The position numbers and the translations under genes are program-made. The notes under the pieces are model-generated. The model saw only the letters and a list, made by a program, of their open reading frames with translations, ran no database searches and was not told the DNA's origin. Positions 25,735 to 33,464 of a stretch of 64,000 nucleotides of DNA are shown piece after piece; positions within the stretch are counted from its first letter, which is position 1, and each line of letters opens with the position of its first letter. The stretch is from Azotosporobacter soli. Lineage in GTDB: Bacteria; Bacillota; Negativicutes; SG130. The DNA is taken from contig NZ_JAUAOA010000002.1 of assembly GCF_030542965.1 (NCBI RefSeq), positions 248,001-312,000 on the forward strand, given 5' to 3'.

Positions 25735-25783
25735 AAAAAACAGCTCGGCAACGGACGCTTGGTCCGTTGCCGAGCTGTTTTTT
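25735..25783. terminator. Strong bidirectional terminator
   Basis: Sixteen-bp perfect stem (25741-25756 with 25762-25777), five-base loop, with A6 on the left and T6 on the right. It ends both the TSCPD gene (plus strand) and the YvrJ gene (minus strand). Confidence 0.92.
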
Positions 25784-25922
25784 ATTTCTCACCGATGGCC
25801 TGCGCCAACTGGTGGATGCTACTCGTCAGGCTTTCCAGCTTTCCTTCGATGCGCACCAGCAAATAGGCGCAGACCACCATCGGAAAGCCATAATTGCCGA
25901 ACAGTACCAACATTTGGTCCAC
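25782..25922 (-). CDS. YvrJ family small membrane protein
   Basis: 46 residues, found by reading the minus strand from a GTG at 25922 that follows GGAGGTGG. Sequence starts VDQMLVLFGNYGFPMVVCAY and continues LLVRIEGKLESLTSSIHQLA; the GNxGFPxxVxxYLLVRIEGKLE pattern is the YvrJ family signature. One membrane segment (about 5-24), then a helix. In Bacillus yvrJ lies by the yvrI-yvrHa sigma-factor genes; here it is in a module with a sigma factor, DUF2922 and DUF1659. Confidence 0.85.
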   Translation of the reverse strand: MDQMLVLFGNYGFPMVVCAYLLVRIEGKLESLTSSIHQLAQAIGEK

Positions 25923-26017
25923 ATGACCACCTCCGTTTTTCAGCTTATGACACATGGCTCTTATATACCATAGCCATGAGCCGTTCCGCCATTAGCCCCT
26001 TCCGTCCCTCCGTTCCG

Positions 26018-26230
26018 CTACGCCAGCACGACCGCTTCACGGCTGTTGATGCGCGCTTCGACCACCTGGTTCAGTGCGCCGCCGCTGCTGCGCAGAATAT
26101 TTTTCGCGACCGCCATCTCCATCACGGTCCTGACCTGTGTCAAATTCAGATCATCTTTCGGTTCCGCCAGGCTAACGACGATTTCCTTGCCGCTTTCATT
26201 GCGAAATACCATTTCAAGAACCTTTGCCAT
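26018..26230 (-). CDS. DUF2922 domain protein
   Basis: 70 residues from ATG 26230 with AAGGAGGTGG upstream. MAKVLEMVFRNESGKEIVVS and LAEPKDDLNLTQVRTVMEMA fit DUF2922, and the ending EARINSREAVVL is common there. Function unknown. DUF2922 and DUF1659 genes usually occur as neighbours, as here. Confidence 0.85.
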   Translation of the reverse strand: MAKVLEMVFRNESGKEIVVSLAEPKDDLNLTQVRTVMEMAVAKNILRSSGGALNQVVEARINSREAVVLA

Positions 26231-26268
26231 CCTCTCCACCTCCTTTCATAACGATGGACTGGGGTTAT

Positions 26269-26342
26269 TGGCTCGTGGCTCGTGGCTCGTGGCTCGTGGC
26301 TCGTGGCTCGTGGCTCGTGGCTCGTGGCTCGTGGCTCGTGGC
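26269..26342. repeat. Heptamer tandem repeat (GGCTCGT), about 10.5 copies
   Basis: Uninterrupted GGCTCGT units fill the gap between the DUF2922 and DUF1659 genes. The following 60 bases (26343-26402) hold degraded relatives (GCC/AGCC spaced words). The same unit recurs 18 times at 29509-29634 and twice near 35130. Length 7 keeps open frames on both strands, but there is no start site or SD, so it is not taken as coding. Confidence 0.95.
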
Positions 26343-26407
26343 CATTATCCCACAGCCGTTAGCTCATCGCCAGTAGCCTCTAGCTGCCAGCCCTTATCCG
26401 TTACTCG

Positions 26408-26635
26408 TTAACCGATCTCTTCCAGCGCCGCTTCATCGACACGCGTAACGCCTTGGAACGCCAGTTTTTGCAAACCGGCAAGAGCTTGCGCAAAAAGCTG
26501 CAGATCGGCGTCGGCCGCATCAATACGCACATTATGGAGCGTACGTTTTTTCAGCACTGCCTTGCCGTTCGCATCAACGCCTTTTTGCAAGAGCAGCACC
26601 AACGAACTGGCTTTCGCTACTTTTTTTACTGCCAT
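26408..26635 (-). CDS. DUF1659 domain protein
   Basis: 75 residues. MAVKKVAKASSLVLLLQKGV, then ANGKAVLKKRTLHNVRIDA and ALAGLQKLAFQGVTRVDEAA, matching DUF1659. It starts five bases after the sigma factor stop, so the two are almost certainly cotranscribed. No known biochemical role. Confidence 0.88.
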   Translation of the reverse strand: MAVKKVAKASSLVLLLQKGVDANGKAVLKKRTLHNVRIDAADADLQLFAQALAGLQKLAFQGVTRVDEAALEEIG

Positions 26636-26639
26636 GTTC

Positions 26640-27200
26640 TCACCCCCTTTCGCACCAAGACATTCCCGCCAGCTTTTCTTTTAAACGCACCAGAGCGCGC
26701 TTTTGCATCTGGCTCGCCGCTTGCGGCGTGATGCCATAGCACGCGGCAAAATCCGTCAGGCTCTCGCCGCGCCAGAAAACCGCTTCGATCACGCGACGCT
26801 GCCCCTCCGGTAAGTCTGCGAGCGCCGCTCTTACTTCTTCCTGTTGCCACTTCGTCTCAATCAACTGCGCCAGATCCTCGCCCCGTCCTTCAGGCAGCGT
26901 TTCCGCCATCACTTCGCGCTGCCAGCGTCTTCGCTCCGACTTAAAGCGATTCCAAATCCGGTAACGCACCGCGGAAGCCAGATATCCGGCCACCGGCACG
27001 CCAAGTTCGGCTCGATAGTTCGTGACCGCTTCCGCTAACGCCAACCAGGCTTCTGCCTCGACATCTTCGCGCATGCTGCGCAGATGGTTTTGCCCGGCCG
27101 TCTTACGCACCAGCGGCGTAAAACGGCGGCAAATTTCTTCCCAGGCCGCCTCCTCTCCCCGCTTGGCTCGTTGCATGATTTCCTCGATTGTCTCTTCCAT
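26640..27200 (-). CDS. Sigma-70 family RNA polymerase sigma factor (YvrI-like group)
   Basis: 186 residues. Region 2 is visible as AWEEICRRFTPLVRKTAGQN through AYLASAVRYRIWNRFKSERR; region 4 as LADLPEGQRRVIEAVFWRGE followed by SLTDFAACYGITPQAASQMQ. No anti-sigma gene is adjacent. The neighbours DUF1659, DUF2922 and YvrJ suggest a module like the Bacillus sigma-O/YvrI group, which needs a small co-factor protein. A 16-bp palindrome lies just upstream (27219-27234). Confidence 0.85.
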   Translation of the reverse strand: MEETIEEIMQRAKRGEEAAWEEICRRFTPLVRKTAGQNHLRSMREDVEAEAWLALAEAVTNYRAELGVPVAGYLASAVRYRIWNRFKSERRRWQREVMAETLPEGRGEDLAQLIETKWQQEEVRAALADLPEGQRRVIEAVFWRGESLTDFAACYGITPQAASQMQKRALVRLKEKLAGMSWCERG

Positions 27201-27218
27201 TTTCCCTCACCTTTCGGC

Positions 27219-27234
27219 AAGGAACCGGTTCCTT
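27219..27234. promoter_or_regulatory. 16-bp perfect palindrome upstream of the sigma factor gene
   Basis: AAGGAACCGGTTCCTT, centred 27 bases before the sigma factor ATG. It is not a LexA box (that would need GAAC-N4-GTTC; here the spacer is 2). It could be an operator for autoregulation. Confidence 0.45.
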
Positions 27235-27369
27235 ATTGTTTAGCGCTAAACCAAGCATAACCGCTTCTTTCAACACCGACCAATGTCGAGGTAACCTCAC
27301 TAGGCAACTGAAACACGCCCGCTCATCACAGCCTTATCATGAAGCAAAGCAGGTTGTCCAACGTATTGC

Positions 27370-27480
27370 CTGCATTGCAACAACACCGCAAAATATTATG
27401 AACCACGCCGCAGCTTCTGCACCACAGAAGCCGCATTGCGCCTTGACGATCAAATCGTGCAGCCGCCTGCGGTTCAATGC
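27370..27480. repeat. Dispersed intergenic repeat, copy A
   Basis: In the 348-base gap between the sigma factor and the ABC-F gene. Shares three blocks in the same order with 33465-33575: CACCACAGAAGCC (27420-27432), AAATCGTGCAGC (27452-27463) and CCGCCTGCGGTTCAA (27463-27477). It also contains inverted arms (CGCAGCTTCTG / CAGAAGCCGC, and GAACC / GGTTC), so a transcript could fold. No open frame of note. The remaining part of the gap (27235-27369) shows nothing I recognise. Confidence 0.6.
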
Positions 27481-27501
27481 ATGCTCCCCTCTCTCACAGA
27501 C

Positions 27502-27547
27502 AAAAAGACCTGTCAACGGCCACATGGTGGTCATTGACAGGTCTTTT
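27502..27547 (-). terminator. Terminator after the ABC-F gene
   Basis: Long hairpin: AAAAGACCTGTCAA (27503-27516) with TTGACAGGTCTTTT (27533-27546), extended inward by GGCCAC/GTGGTC, then CTTTTTG on the minus strand. It starts two bases after the stop codon of the ABC-F gene. Confidence 0.85.
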
Positions 27548-27548
27548 C

Positions 27549-29444
27549 CTATTCTTCTTCGTTGTACTCCATCCAAGTCGTGTATTTTTCATCGAGCGCA
27601 GCCTTGGTATTCGCGTATTCTTCGGCCAGTTCTCGGCTGCGGCCGGGATCGGCGTGACTGGCCGGATCGCTCAGGCGCTGCTCGAGCGCGGCCAGTTCGT
27701 ATTCCAGCATCGCGATTTCCTCTTCGAGACGCTGCTTCTGCTTCGCATCGACCTGGCGCTTGCGCCGGACTTGCGACGGCCGCTCCGCGCGGCTGTCCTT
27801 GCTCTCTTTGGCGGGCGCTTCTTTTTCGGGTACGGCAGCCGCTTTGGCGGTCGCTTTCTTTTCCTTGTAATAGCTGTAATTGCCGCCGTACTCGGTCAGG
27901 CCGTCCGGCGTCAGTTCGATCACGCAGTTGGCCACGCGATCGAGGAAATAGCGGTCATGCGATACCGCGAGGAAGGTGCCGGGAAAGGCGCTGATCGCTT
28001 CTTCGACCGCTTCCTTGGCCGGAATGTCGAGATGATTCGTCGGTTCGTCGAGAATCAAGAAATTCGCGCCGGTCAACATCAGTTTCAGCATCGCCAGCCG
28101 CGCCTTTTCGCCGCCGCTCAGGTCGCCGACACATTTCAGCACCTCGTCGCCGCGAAAGAGAAAGGCCGCCAGATAATGGCGCGCCTGCGCGTCGCCGACG
28201 CCAAAATCGCTCATGATTTCGTCGATCACACGCAGCTTCGGATTGAGCGTCTCATGTTCCTGCGAGAAATAGCCGCATTTGACCCGGCTGCCGATCTTCA
28301 CCCGCCCGCTGCTCGGTTCCTTGTCGCCGGTCAGCAGCTTCAAGAGCGTCGTCTTGCCGACGCCGTTCGGCCCGACTAGCGCCACGCCGTCGCCGCGCCG
28401 GATCAAAAGCGATAGATTGTTAAAAACCGTATGGCTGCCGTAAGCGACGCTCGTTTCGGTCAGTTCGGCCACCCTTTCGGCGCATTCGCCCGGCGGATGA
28501 AAGCCGAAATAGTCGAAGCGTGCCTGGTTCGCCGGCAGCACGATCCGCTCCAGACGGTTCAGCTGTTTTTCCCGCCCGCGCGCCTGTTTGAACTTCACGC
28601 CGTTCTTATAGCGCCGGATGAATTCCTCGGTCTTGGCAATCTTCGTCTGCTGCTTTTCATAGGCGCTGGCCAGACTCTCGAGCTGCAATTCTTTTTGCTC
28701 CGCATAGGCGGAATAATTGCCCTTGTAGCTCGTGAAACGATGGTTTTCCAGTTCGCCAATCCGGTCGACCACTTCATCGAGAAAATAACGGTCATGCGAA
28801 ATAATCAGCACGCCGCCGTTATAACTTTTCAAGAAATCTTCCAGCCATTCGACCATGCCGATGTCGAGATGATTCGTCGGCTCGTCAAGGAACAAGAAGT
28901 CCGGCTGGCGGATCAGTGCGCGCGCCAAGGCGATCCGCGTCTTCTGTCCGCCGGAAAACGTGTCGATCGCACGGGGAAAGTCGTCTTCGCGAAAACCGAG
29001 TCCGAACGCCACGCGCCGGACGATGTTTTCATAGCCGTAACCGCCGCCGCGTTCGAAACGATCCACGATCTGCGCATATTCCTTCATCAGCGCTTCCTGT
29101 TCCTCTTCCTGCGCCGCCTTCGCAATCGCGGCCTCCAGTTCCGTCATCCGCTTCTGCCAGGCGATGACGTCGTGAAACGCCGTGCAAAGCTCTTCATAGA
29201 GCGTCTCGCTCTTCAGGCTGCTGTCCTGTTCGACATAAGCCACCGTCTCGCCGCTCGGCACTGAAACCTGCCCGCTGTCGGCCGCTTCATGCCCAAGCAG
29301 GCAACGCATCAGCGTCGTCTTGCCGGTACCGTTCGCGCCGACCAAGCCCATCTTTTCGCCGCGCGCCAATTCAAAAGAAACATCTTCGAACAATATCTCA
29401 ACGCCGAAGGCCTTGTTCAGACCTTCCACTCGTAAAATCCCCAT
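27549..29444 (-). CDS. ABC-F family ATPase (Uup/YdiF-like)
   Basis: 631 residues. Two ABC domains in tandem without membrane segments: first Walker A GLVGANGTGKTTL (about 34-46), signature FSGGQKTRIALARAL, Walker B FLFLDEPTNHLDIGM; second Walker A ALVGPNGVGKTTLLKLL, signature LSGGEKARLAML, Walker B FLILDEPTNHLDIPA. The linker between them is charged (interdomain region that contacts the ribosome), and a C-terminal coiled coil (EEEIAMLEYELAALEQRLSD-like) follows a KEAPAKESKDS-rich hinge. ABC-F proteins act on the ribosome as translation factors or resistance factors. The exact subgroup cannot be told by eye. Confidence 0.93.
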   Translation of the reverse strand: MGILRVEGLNKAFGVEILFEDVSFELARGEKMGLVGANGTGKTTLMRCLLGHEAADSGQVSVPSGETVAYVEQDSSLKSETLYEELCTAFHDVIAWQKRMTELEAAIAKAAQEEEQEALMKEYAQIVDRFERGGGYGYENIVRRVAFGLGFREDDFPRAIDTFSGGQKTRIALARALIRQPDFLFLDEPTNHLDIGMVEWLEDFLKSYNGGVLIISHDRYFLDEVVDRIGELENHRFTSYKGNYSAYAEQKELQLESLASAYEKQQTKIAKTEEFIRRYKNGVKFKQARGREKQLNRLERIVLPANQARFDYFGFHPPGECAERVAELTETSVAYGSHTVFNNLSLLIRRGDGVALVGPNGVGKTTLLKLLTGDKEPSSGRVKIGSRVKCGYFSQEHETLNPKLRVIDEIMSDFGVGDAQARHYLAAFLFRGDEVLKCVGDLSGGEKARLAMLKLMLTGANFLILDEPTNHLDIPAKEAVEEAISAFPGTFLAVSHDRYFLDRVANCVIELTPDGLTEYGGNYSYYKEKKATAKAAAVPEKEAPAKESKDSRAERPSQVRRKRQVDAKQKQRLEEEIAMLEYELAALEQRLSDPASHADPGRSRELAEEYANTKAALDEKYTTWMEYNEEE

Positions 29445-29508
29445 ACATCCTCCTGCATCGTTTACTGCTACCGTTCATTATACAATGATTAAGCAAGTAC
29501 TGGCTACT

Positions 29509-29634
29509 GGCTCGTGGCTCGTGGCTCGTGGCTCGTGGCTCGTGGCTCGTGGCTCGTGGCTCGTGGCTCGTGGCTCGTGGCTCGTGGCTCGTGGCTCGTG
29601 GCTCGTGGCTCGTGGCTCGTGGCTCGTGGCTCGT
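29509..29634. repeat. Heptamer tandem repeat (GGCTCGT), 18 copies
   Basis: Eighteen uninterrupted 7-base units in the 371-base gap between the ABC-F gene and the ComK-like gene. Same unit and orientation as at 26269-26342. Bases 29635-29740 hold related but degraded words (GCCATCC, GAGCCATGAG). No gene in the gap. Confidence 0.95.
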
Positions 29635-29740
29635 CAAGCATTTCACCATAAACTTATGTCCTGCGCTACTTCGCCATCCTGAGCCATGAGCGCTGCGCCA
29701 AGTGCCGCTCCGTTGGCGTTGCGCATTCCTTATTCCACCC

Positions 29741-29769
29741 TTGCACTTCAACGCGTTATTTGCTATACT
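29741..29769 (+). promoter_or_regulatory. Sigma-A-type promoter for ComK-like gene
   Basis: TTGCAC (29741-29746), 17 bases, TATACT (29764-29769). Close to consensus at both boxes with ideal spacing. The LexA box begins 16 bases downstream. Confidence 0.8.
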
Positions 29770-29785
29770 GACCTCAGATATAAAT

Positions 29786-29799
29786 CGAACATACGTTCG
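29786..29799 (+). promoter_or_regulatory. LexA (DinR/SOS) box
   Basis: CGAACATACGTTCG, a perfect match to the Bacillota LexA consensus CGAAC-RNRY-GTTCG. It covers roughly +10 to +23 of the predicted transcript and lies 16 bases before the TTG start, where a bound repressor would block transcription. Confidence 0.85.
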
Positions 29800-29815
29800 C
29801 AAGGAGGGAAGTCAT

Positions 29816-30379
29816 TTGCACCAACAAAGAGAACGAATTGCCGCGTTGATCCCCTGCTACGGCCCGGCGGGGGATACGACCATCACCATCACCGGGACAG
29901 GGGAGGTTCGCACGCAGCGCTCCGCTTTACGCACGGTCCTGCAACGCCTGCTCCGGGAAAAGTCGATCGACATCAAAGCCTTGCGTAAGAAGACCGCTCC
30001 GCCTGGTCGGCGGCCTGTCCTGCAGCCGCTGCCACTCGCCGACGGCCTGCTGCTATGCCCGTTAAAACTACGCCTGCCCAAAGTGCCTGGCGACACCTGT
30101 ACCGGCTATGTCAACGTCCATCTGGTCGAATCCGTCTCCAGCCTTAAACAGCCCCCATACCAAAGTCAGCTTCATTTACGCTGCGGCCAGCGCGTTCCTG
30201 TCGTCTGGAGCGCCGCGACGGTCAACCGTCATCTGCACAACGCTCGCCTTTGCCAGCAGCGCAGCTATCTGCGCGAAAGCGACGCACCCGACCTCTTGCC
30301 AATGGCACACAAACTGGCCGAGCTGATCTATGAGCTGCTTTTATATCGTCCGCCGCTTTCTAAAGAACCACTGCTTTAA
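29816..30379 (+). CDS. ComK-like competence transcription factor (tentative)
   Basis: 187 residues from a TTG at 29816 with AAGGAGGG upstream at 8 bases; an ATG far upstream (29702) lies ahead of the promoter and is rejected. The protein has ALIPCYGPAGDTTITITGTG at the start, a Pro-rich segment, then CTGYVNVHLVESVSS and LHLRCGQRVPVVWSAATVN with NRHLHNARL. ComK (192 residues in Bacillus) has the same order of a short CGWI-x-HVHV segment, NGKTMELPISYNS and NQVYRTAWL. Similarity is structural in pattern rather than strong in identity. It lies tail to tail with a DegU-like gene, and DegU helps ComK in Bacillus. The LexA box suggests induction by DNA damage. Confidence 0.6.
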   Translation: MHQQRERIAALIPCYGPAGDTTITITGTGEVRTQRSALRTVLQRLLREKSIDIKALRKKTAPPGRRPVLQPLPLADGLLLCPLKLRLPKVPGDTCTGYVNVHLVESVSSLKQPPYQSQLHLRCGQRVPVVWSAATVNRHLHNARLCQQRSYLRESDAPDLLPMAHKLAELIYELLLYRPPLSKEPLL

Positions 30380-30470
30380 AAAACGAATTCAATTGGGATG
30401 TTTTTCACACGAAGAATTGAAGAAGGGAAGGCAGGAAGAGTTTTTTAATTCTTCTTCCGTTCTTCCCAAC

Positions 30471-30491
30471 GGGCCGATATAATCGGCCCGC
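30471..30491. terminator. GC-rich hairpin after ComK-like gene
   Basis: Nine-bp perfect stem CGGGCCGAT (30471-30479) with its complement (30483-30491), three-base loop. It follows inverted CACGAAG / CTTCGTG-type repeat arms (30409-30508). No strong T-run, so it may be part of a repeat element rather than a true terminator. Confidence 0.5.
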
Positions 30492-30632
30492 TTCGCTTCT
30501 TCGTGTTAGCGAATCTGTGCTTCCATCGCATTTTGTCCTGTCATTCTGCAGAATGGTTATGCATGGAACGCTGCAAATGAATTCGCAGTTCCCTAAAGCT
30601 CCGTCGCAATCAGTCCCTTGCTTTACAAAGAC

Positions 30633-30671
30633 AAAATCCTTCAAACGCAGCGCTGCGTTTGAAGGATTTTT
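30633..30671. terminator. Bidirectional terminator after response regulator gene
   Basis: A 38-base perfect palindrome (30633-30670): AAAATCCTTCAAACGCAGC and its complement, followed by T6 in one direction and by TTTTG in the other. The response regulator stop codon lies just to its right. Confidence 0.88.
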
Positions 30672-30675
30672 TACG

Positions 30676-31353
30676 TTACTGTTCCAGAATCACGACTTTA
30701 TTCTTTAATGCATAGAGTACCGCCTGCGTACGGTCGGTCACGCCGATCTTGCGGAAGATATTGGTCAGGTGGTTCTTGACCGTTTTCTCACTCAAAAACA
30801 TTTTCCCCGCGATTTCATGGTTGCTCAGTCCGAGGCAAATCATCTGCAGCACCTCGATCTCCCGGTACGTCAGACGTTCCTCGCCACGCAGCTTTTCCAC
30901 CACTTTGGCTTCCTGCTGTTTCTTTTCTTCTCGTCGGTTTAGCTCGCCAAATAATTTTGTCGCCAGCGTAGGATAAACGAACGACTCGCCGCCGTATACC
31001 GAGCGGATCGCCTTGACCAGCATGCTCGGTTCCACATCCTTCAGCAAATATCCCATCGCGCCCGCCTTGATGACCTCCAGAACATAGCTCTCATCGTCAT
31101 GGATTGTCAGCACCACGATCTTAAGTTTCGGATGCACGTCCCGCGACTTTTTCAGCACTTCCAGGCCGTTCAGCTTCGGCATGTTGATATCCAGCAACAG
31201 AATATCCGGCATCAGCTCGCCAATTCTCTCCAACGCCTCTTCTCCGTTTGCCGCTTCTCCCACCACGTCAAAATCCTGCTCCAGCATCAGCACGTCCTTG
31301 ATGCCCTGACGAAGCAGCACGTGGTCATCTGCAATCAGAATGCGTATTGGCAA
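30676..31353 (-). CDS. NarL/FixJ-type response regulator (DegU-like), orphan
   Basis: 225 residues. Receiver: acidic pair D9/D10 in ILIADDHVLLRQGIKDVL, phospho-acceptor D55 in DILLLDINMPKLNG, Thr about 84 in VVLTIHDDESY, and Lys in MGYLLKDVEPS. Output domain (about 158-222) is a LuxR-type helix-turn-helix: LTYREIEVLQMICLGLSNHE, then IAGKMFLSEKTVKNHLTNIF. The order and wording are closest to DegU. No histidine kinase is next to it. DegU in Bacillus governs motility, exoproteins and competence, all of which have candidate targets in this window. Confidence 0.9.
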   Translation of the reverse strand: MPIRILIADDHVLLRQGIKDVLMLEQDFDVVGEAANGEEALERIGELMPDILLLDINMPKLNGLEVLKKSRDVHPKLKIVVLTIHDDESYVLEVIKAGAMGYLLKDVEPSMLVKAIRSVYGGESFVYPTLATKLFGELNRREEKKQQEAKVVEKLRGEERLTYREIEVLQMICLGLSNHEIAGKMFLSEKTVKNHLTNIFRKIGVTDRTQAVLYALKNKVVILEQ

Positions 31354-31401
31354 AGCTACACCCCCTCAATAAAACTTTCCTTACTATCATACCTCATTTC
31401 C

Positions 31402-32784
31402 CTATTCTTTCACAATCCTTGCCGTGAGAAAAATCACCAGTTCGCTTTCATTGTTCGCATGGCTCGTGCTTTTGAAGAAAGCGCCAAGGATCGGAATGTC
31501 GCTTAAGAACGGCACCTTTGTCATCGCCTTCATCTCTTCCTTGCCGATCAGACCGCCGATTACCAGCGTTTCGCCGTCCTTTAGGCGCACCTCGGTATCG
31601 GCCGAACGTTTGGTGAATTTATAGGCTTTCAGTTCCGGCACCAGAGAAGGCGAACTGACTTCGGTATGCACCGTGGCGACGATATGGCCGTCCGCATTGA
31701 TGCGCGGCTGATACTGCAAAATAATGCCGCATTCCTGATACTCGACCGCGCTCGTCGTCACGTTGTTGGTCGTCGTCGTGACCGGCACCGGCACGCGGTC
31801 GCCGATATTGATTACCGCCGTTTGTCCGTTGATCGTCATCACCTTCGGCTTGGCTAAAACCTTGGCGTCGCCGCTTGCGAACAGCGCCTTGATCGTCGAG
31901 TTAAAATAAAATTCATACGGGTAGCCGCCGGGACTGCGACCGTAGCGAATCGTACCCGACATATGTTCCTTGTTGCGCGTATATTTTTCGCCATCGGTCT
32001 GCGTCGCGATCGGATGCCCAGCCGCATCCTGCGTCACCGTATATTTCGCCGCCTGGTATTCCGGATATTGCGTCGACTTCGACCATTCCCACTCGACGCC
32101 GAGCGCTTTGCTGGCCTGCTTGTTCAGCGCGACAATCTCCGCTTCGAGCGATACCTGCTGGTAGGGCAGGTCGACCTGCTCGACGATCGCGCGCGCCTGC
32201 GCCGCTTCTTCCGGCGAACCCTTGAAGACGATAAAATTATTGTATTCGTCCACTTCGATCCGGCTTGTCGCTTTCGCGCCTTCTTTGCCGCTCTCCGCCT
32301 TGCCTTTCTTACCGGGCGCTGCACTTTCTTTGCCGCCGTTTTGCGCTGATTTTTCCGTCCCTTTCTCTTCCTGCACAGCCGCCGTCTCCGTGCTCTTGCC
32401 AACCACCTGCAAAAGTTTCGCCACTTCGCCCGCCTTGGCATATTTGATTTTGAAGACCGTAACGCCGCCGAACGCCCGACCCAATTTTTCGGCTGGCCCG
32501 ACCACAATCACACTGCCGACATTCTGATAGGCAAGCCCCTGCGATTTCGTCACGATTTCAAGCGCGGTCTCGAACGGCACCTCCGTCATATTCAGCGACA
32601 CCTTACCCACGACCGCTTCATCGACCACCAAATTCACGCCGCCGATCGCGCCAAGCGCGGTCAAAACATCCTTCACGTCCAGGTTCGCGCCATGCAGCGT
32701 AACCAGCGCCGCTGCTTGCGAATGCAACGCCAATACGGCCCATAGCAGAGCCGTCAATAAAGCCTTCCTCCCGTATCCTTTCAA
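31402..32784 (-). CDS. pilQ: Type IV pilus/type II secretion secretin (PilQ-like)
   Basis: 460 residues. Signal-peptide-like N-terminus (1-25, ALLTALLWAVLALHSQAAA), N0/STN domain (LHGANLDVKDVLTALGAIGG with LNMTEVPFETALEIVTKSQG), then a Lys/Glu/Gly-rich insert of about 45 residues (about 130-175), an N1-like RIEVDEYNNFIVFKGSPEEA, and the secretin barrel with VLAKPKVMTINGQTAVINIG and KVPFLSDIPILGAFFKS. Forms the outer-membrane channel for pili or DNA uptake, and so implies a diderm cell. Overlaps the pilP-like gene by ATGA. Confidence 0.9.
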   Translation of the reverse strand: MKGYGRKALLTALLWAVLALHSQAAALVTLHGANLDVKDVLTALGAIGGVNLVVDEAVVGKVSLNMTEVPFETALEIVTKSQGLAYQNVGSVIVVGPAEKLGRAFGGVTVFKIKYAKAGEVAKLLQVVGKSTETAAVQEEKGTEKSAQNGGKESAAPGKKGKAESGKEGAKATSRIEVDEYNNFIVFKGSPEEAAQARAIVEQVDLPYQQVSLEAEIVALNKQASKALGVEWEWSKSTQYPEYQAAKYTVTQDAAGHPIATQTDGEKYTRNKEHMSGTIRYGRSPGGYPYEFYFNSTIKALFASGDAKVLAKPKVMTINGQTAVINIGDRVPVPVTTTTNNVTTSAVEYQECGIILQYQPRINADGHIVATVHTEVSSPSLVPELKAYKFTKRSADTEVRLKDGETLVIGGLIGKEEMKAMTKVPFLSDIPILGAFFKSTSHANNESELVIFLTARIVKE

Positions 32785-33299
32785 CGCTCCTCACCTTTCC
32801 GCTGCAAACGAAGCGTTCCGCCCGGCCCCTGCAGCAGCGCACTGTTTTCCGTCGCTTCCAGCAATTGATATTCGCCGATCCGTTCGCCGCTTGCCAGCAC
32901 TTTGCTCTCGCCGCGCAGACGGACAATGGCCAGACTGCGCCCATTGCCGCTCGCCACTCCGAGTAAAAGCGGTTGTGAGGCAGGCACTTTCTCTGCCTGA
33001 CCAGGCAAAGCACGCTGTGCGATCGCAGGCGACGCGTCCTTCTCGTCCACGGCGCTTTGCCCCGCCTTGCTAAACGGATCGCGCAACGCGACTTTAGCCT
33101 GATACCCCTCCGGCATTAACGGCTTCGCCGCCTTTTCCGGCAGCGTCGTCTTCAACGGCGCATCGTCCTTCAATTTAACCGACTGCGCCGCTGGCGAATC
33201 CCCGCTCCACAGCGTGACGCTCAACACGCCGCCGACGGCGCAAAGCAAAAGCAATCGTTTATTCATTTGCAGCCATTGCCCGACTTCATCCCAGTGCAT
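32781..33299 (-). CDS. PilP/GspC-like inner-membrane protein of the secretin system
   Basis: 172 residues from ATG 33299 (SD AAGGTGAGG). A longer frame to 33503 runs through the terminator hairpin at 33354-33381 and is rejected. One membrane segment (about 13-32, RLLLLCAVGGVLSVTLW), a Pro/Lys-rich periplasmic linker, a VALRDPFSKAG motif typical of PilP/GspC, and a small C-terminal beta domain (LLLGVASGNGRSLAIVRL). Such proteins join the inner-membrane pilus base to the secretin. No other pil genes are seen here. Confidence 0.75.
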   Translation of the reverse strand: MHWDEVGQWLQMNKRLLLLCAVGGVLSVTLWSGDSPAAQSVKLKDDAPLKTTLPEKAAKPLMPEGYQAKVALRDPFSKAGQSAVDEKDASPAIAQRALPGQAEKVPASQPLLLGVASGNGRSLAIVRLRGESKVLASGERIGEYQLLEATENSALLQGPGGTLRLQRKGEER

Positions 33300-33353
33300 C
33301 GTAAGCCTCACCTTATGACCGTCATCTCTTTTTATTGCTTCTAGCTGACAAGA

Positions 33354-33381
33354 AAAACTCCTGTCAGTGACAGGAGTTTTT
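33354..33381. terminator. Hairpin terminator between pgi and pilP-like gene
   Basis: Stem AAAACTCCTG (33354-33363) with CAGGAGTTTT (33371-33380), loop of 7, further T on the plus side; the minus side reads GGAGTTTTTCTTG. Likely ends pgi transcripts on the minus strand. Confidence 0.75.
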
Positions 33382-33464
33382 GGAAATTTAATGCTATTTT
33401 TGCGACGATTTTGAACCACAAAGACGCAAAGTTCACAAAGTAGGACGAATGGTTTTTGATCTTC

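Noticed and set aside
27219-27234. LexA box before the sigma factor gene
   Set aside because: The spacer between GAAC and GTTC is two bases, not four.
27477-29264. Long plus-strand open frames opposite the ABC-F gene
   Set aside because: Shadows produced by high GC codon use of the ABC-F gene.
26269-29634. CRISPR array
   Set aside because: The repeats are 7-base units back to back with no spacers and no cas genes in the window.
29398-29802. Open frames through the heptamer array (repeats of SWLVARG or ATSHEPR)
   Set aside because: A 7-base unit without stops gives open frames by default; no SD or promoter; treated as a tandem repeat.
29702-29815. ATG start at 29702 for the ComK-like gene
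   Set aside because: It lies upstream of the promoter and LexA box; the TTG at 29816 has a strong SD.
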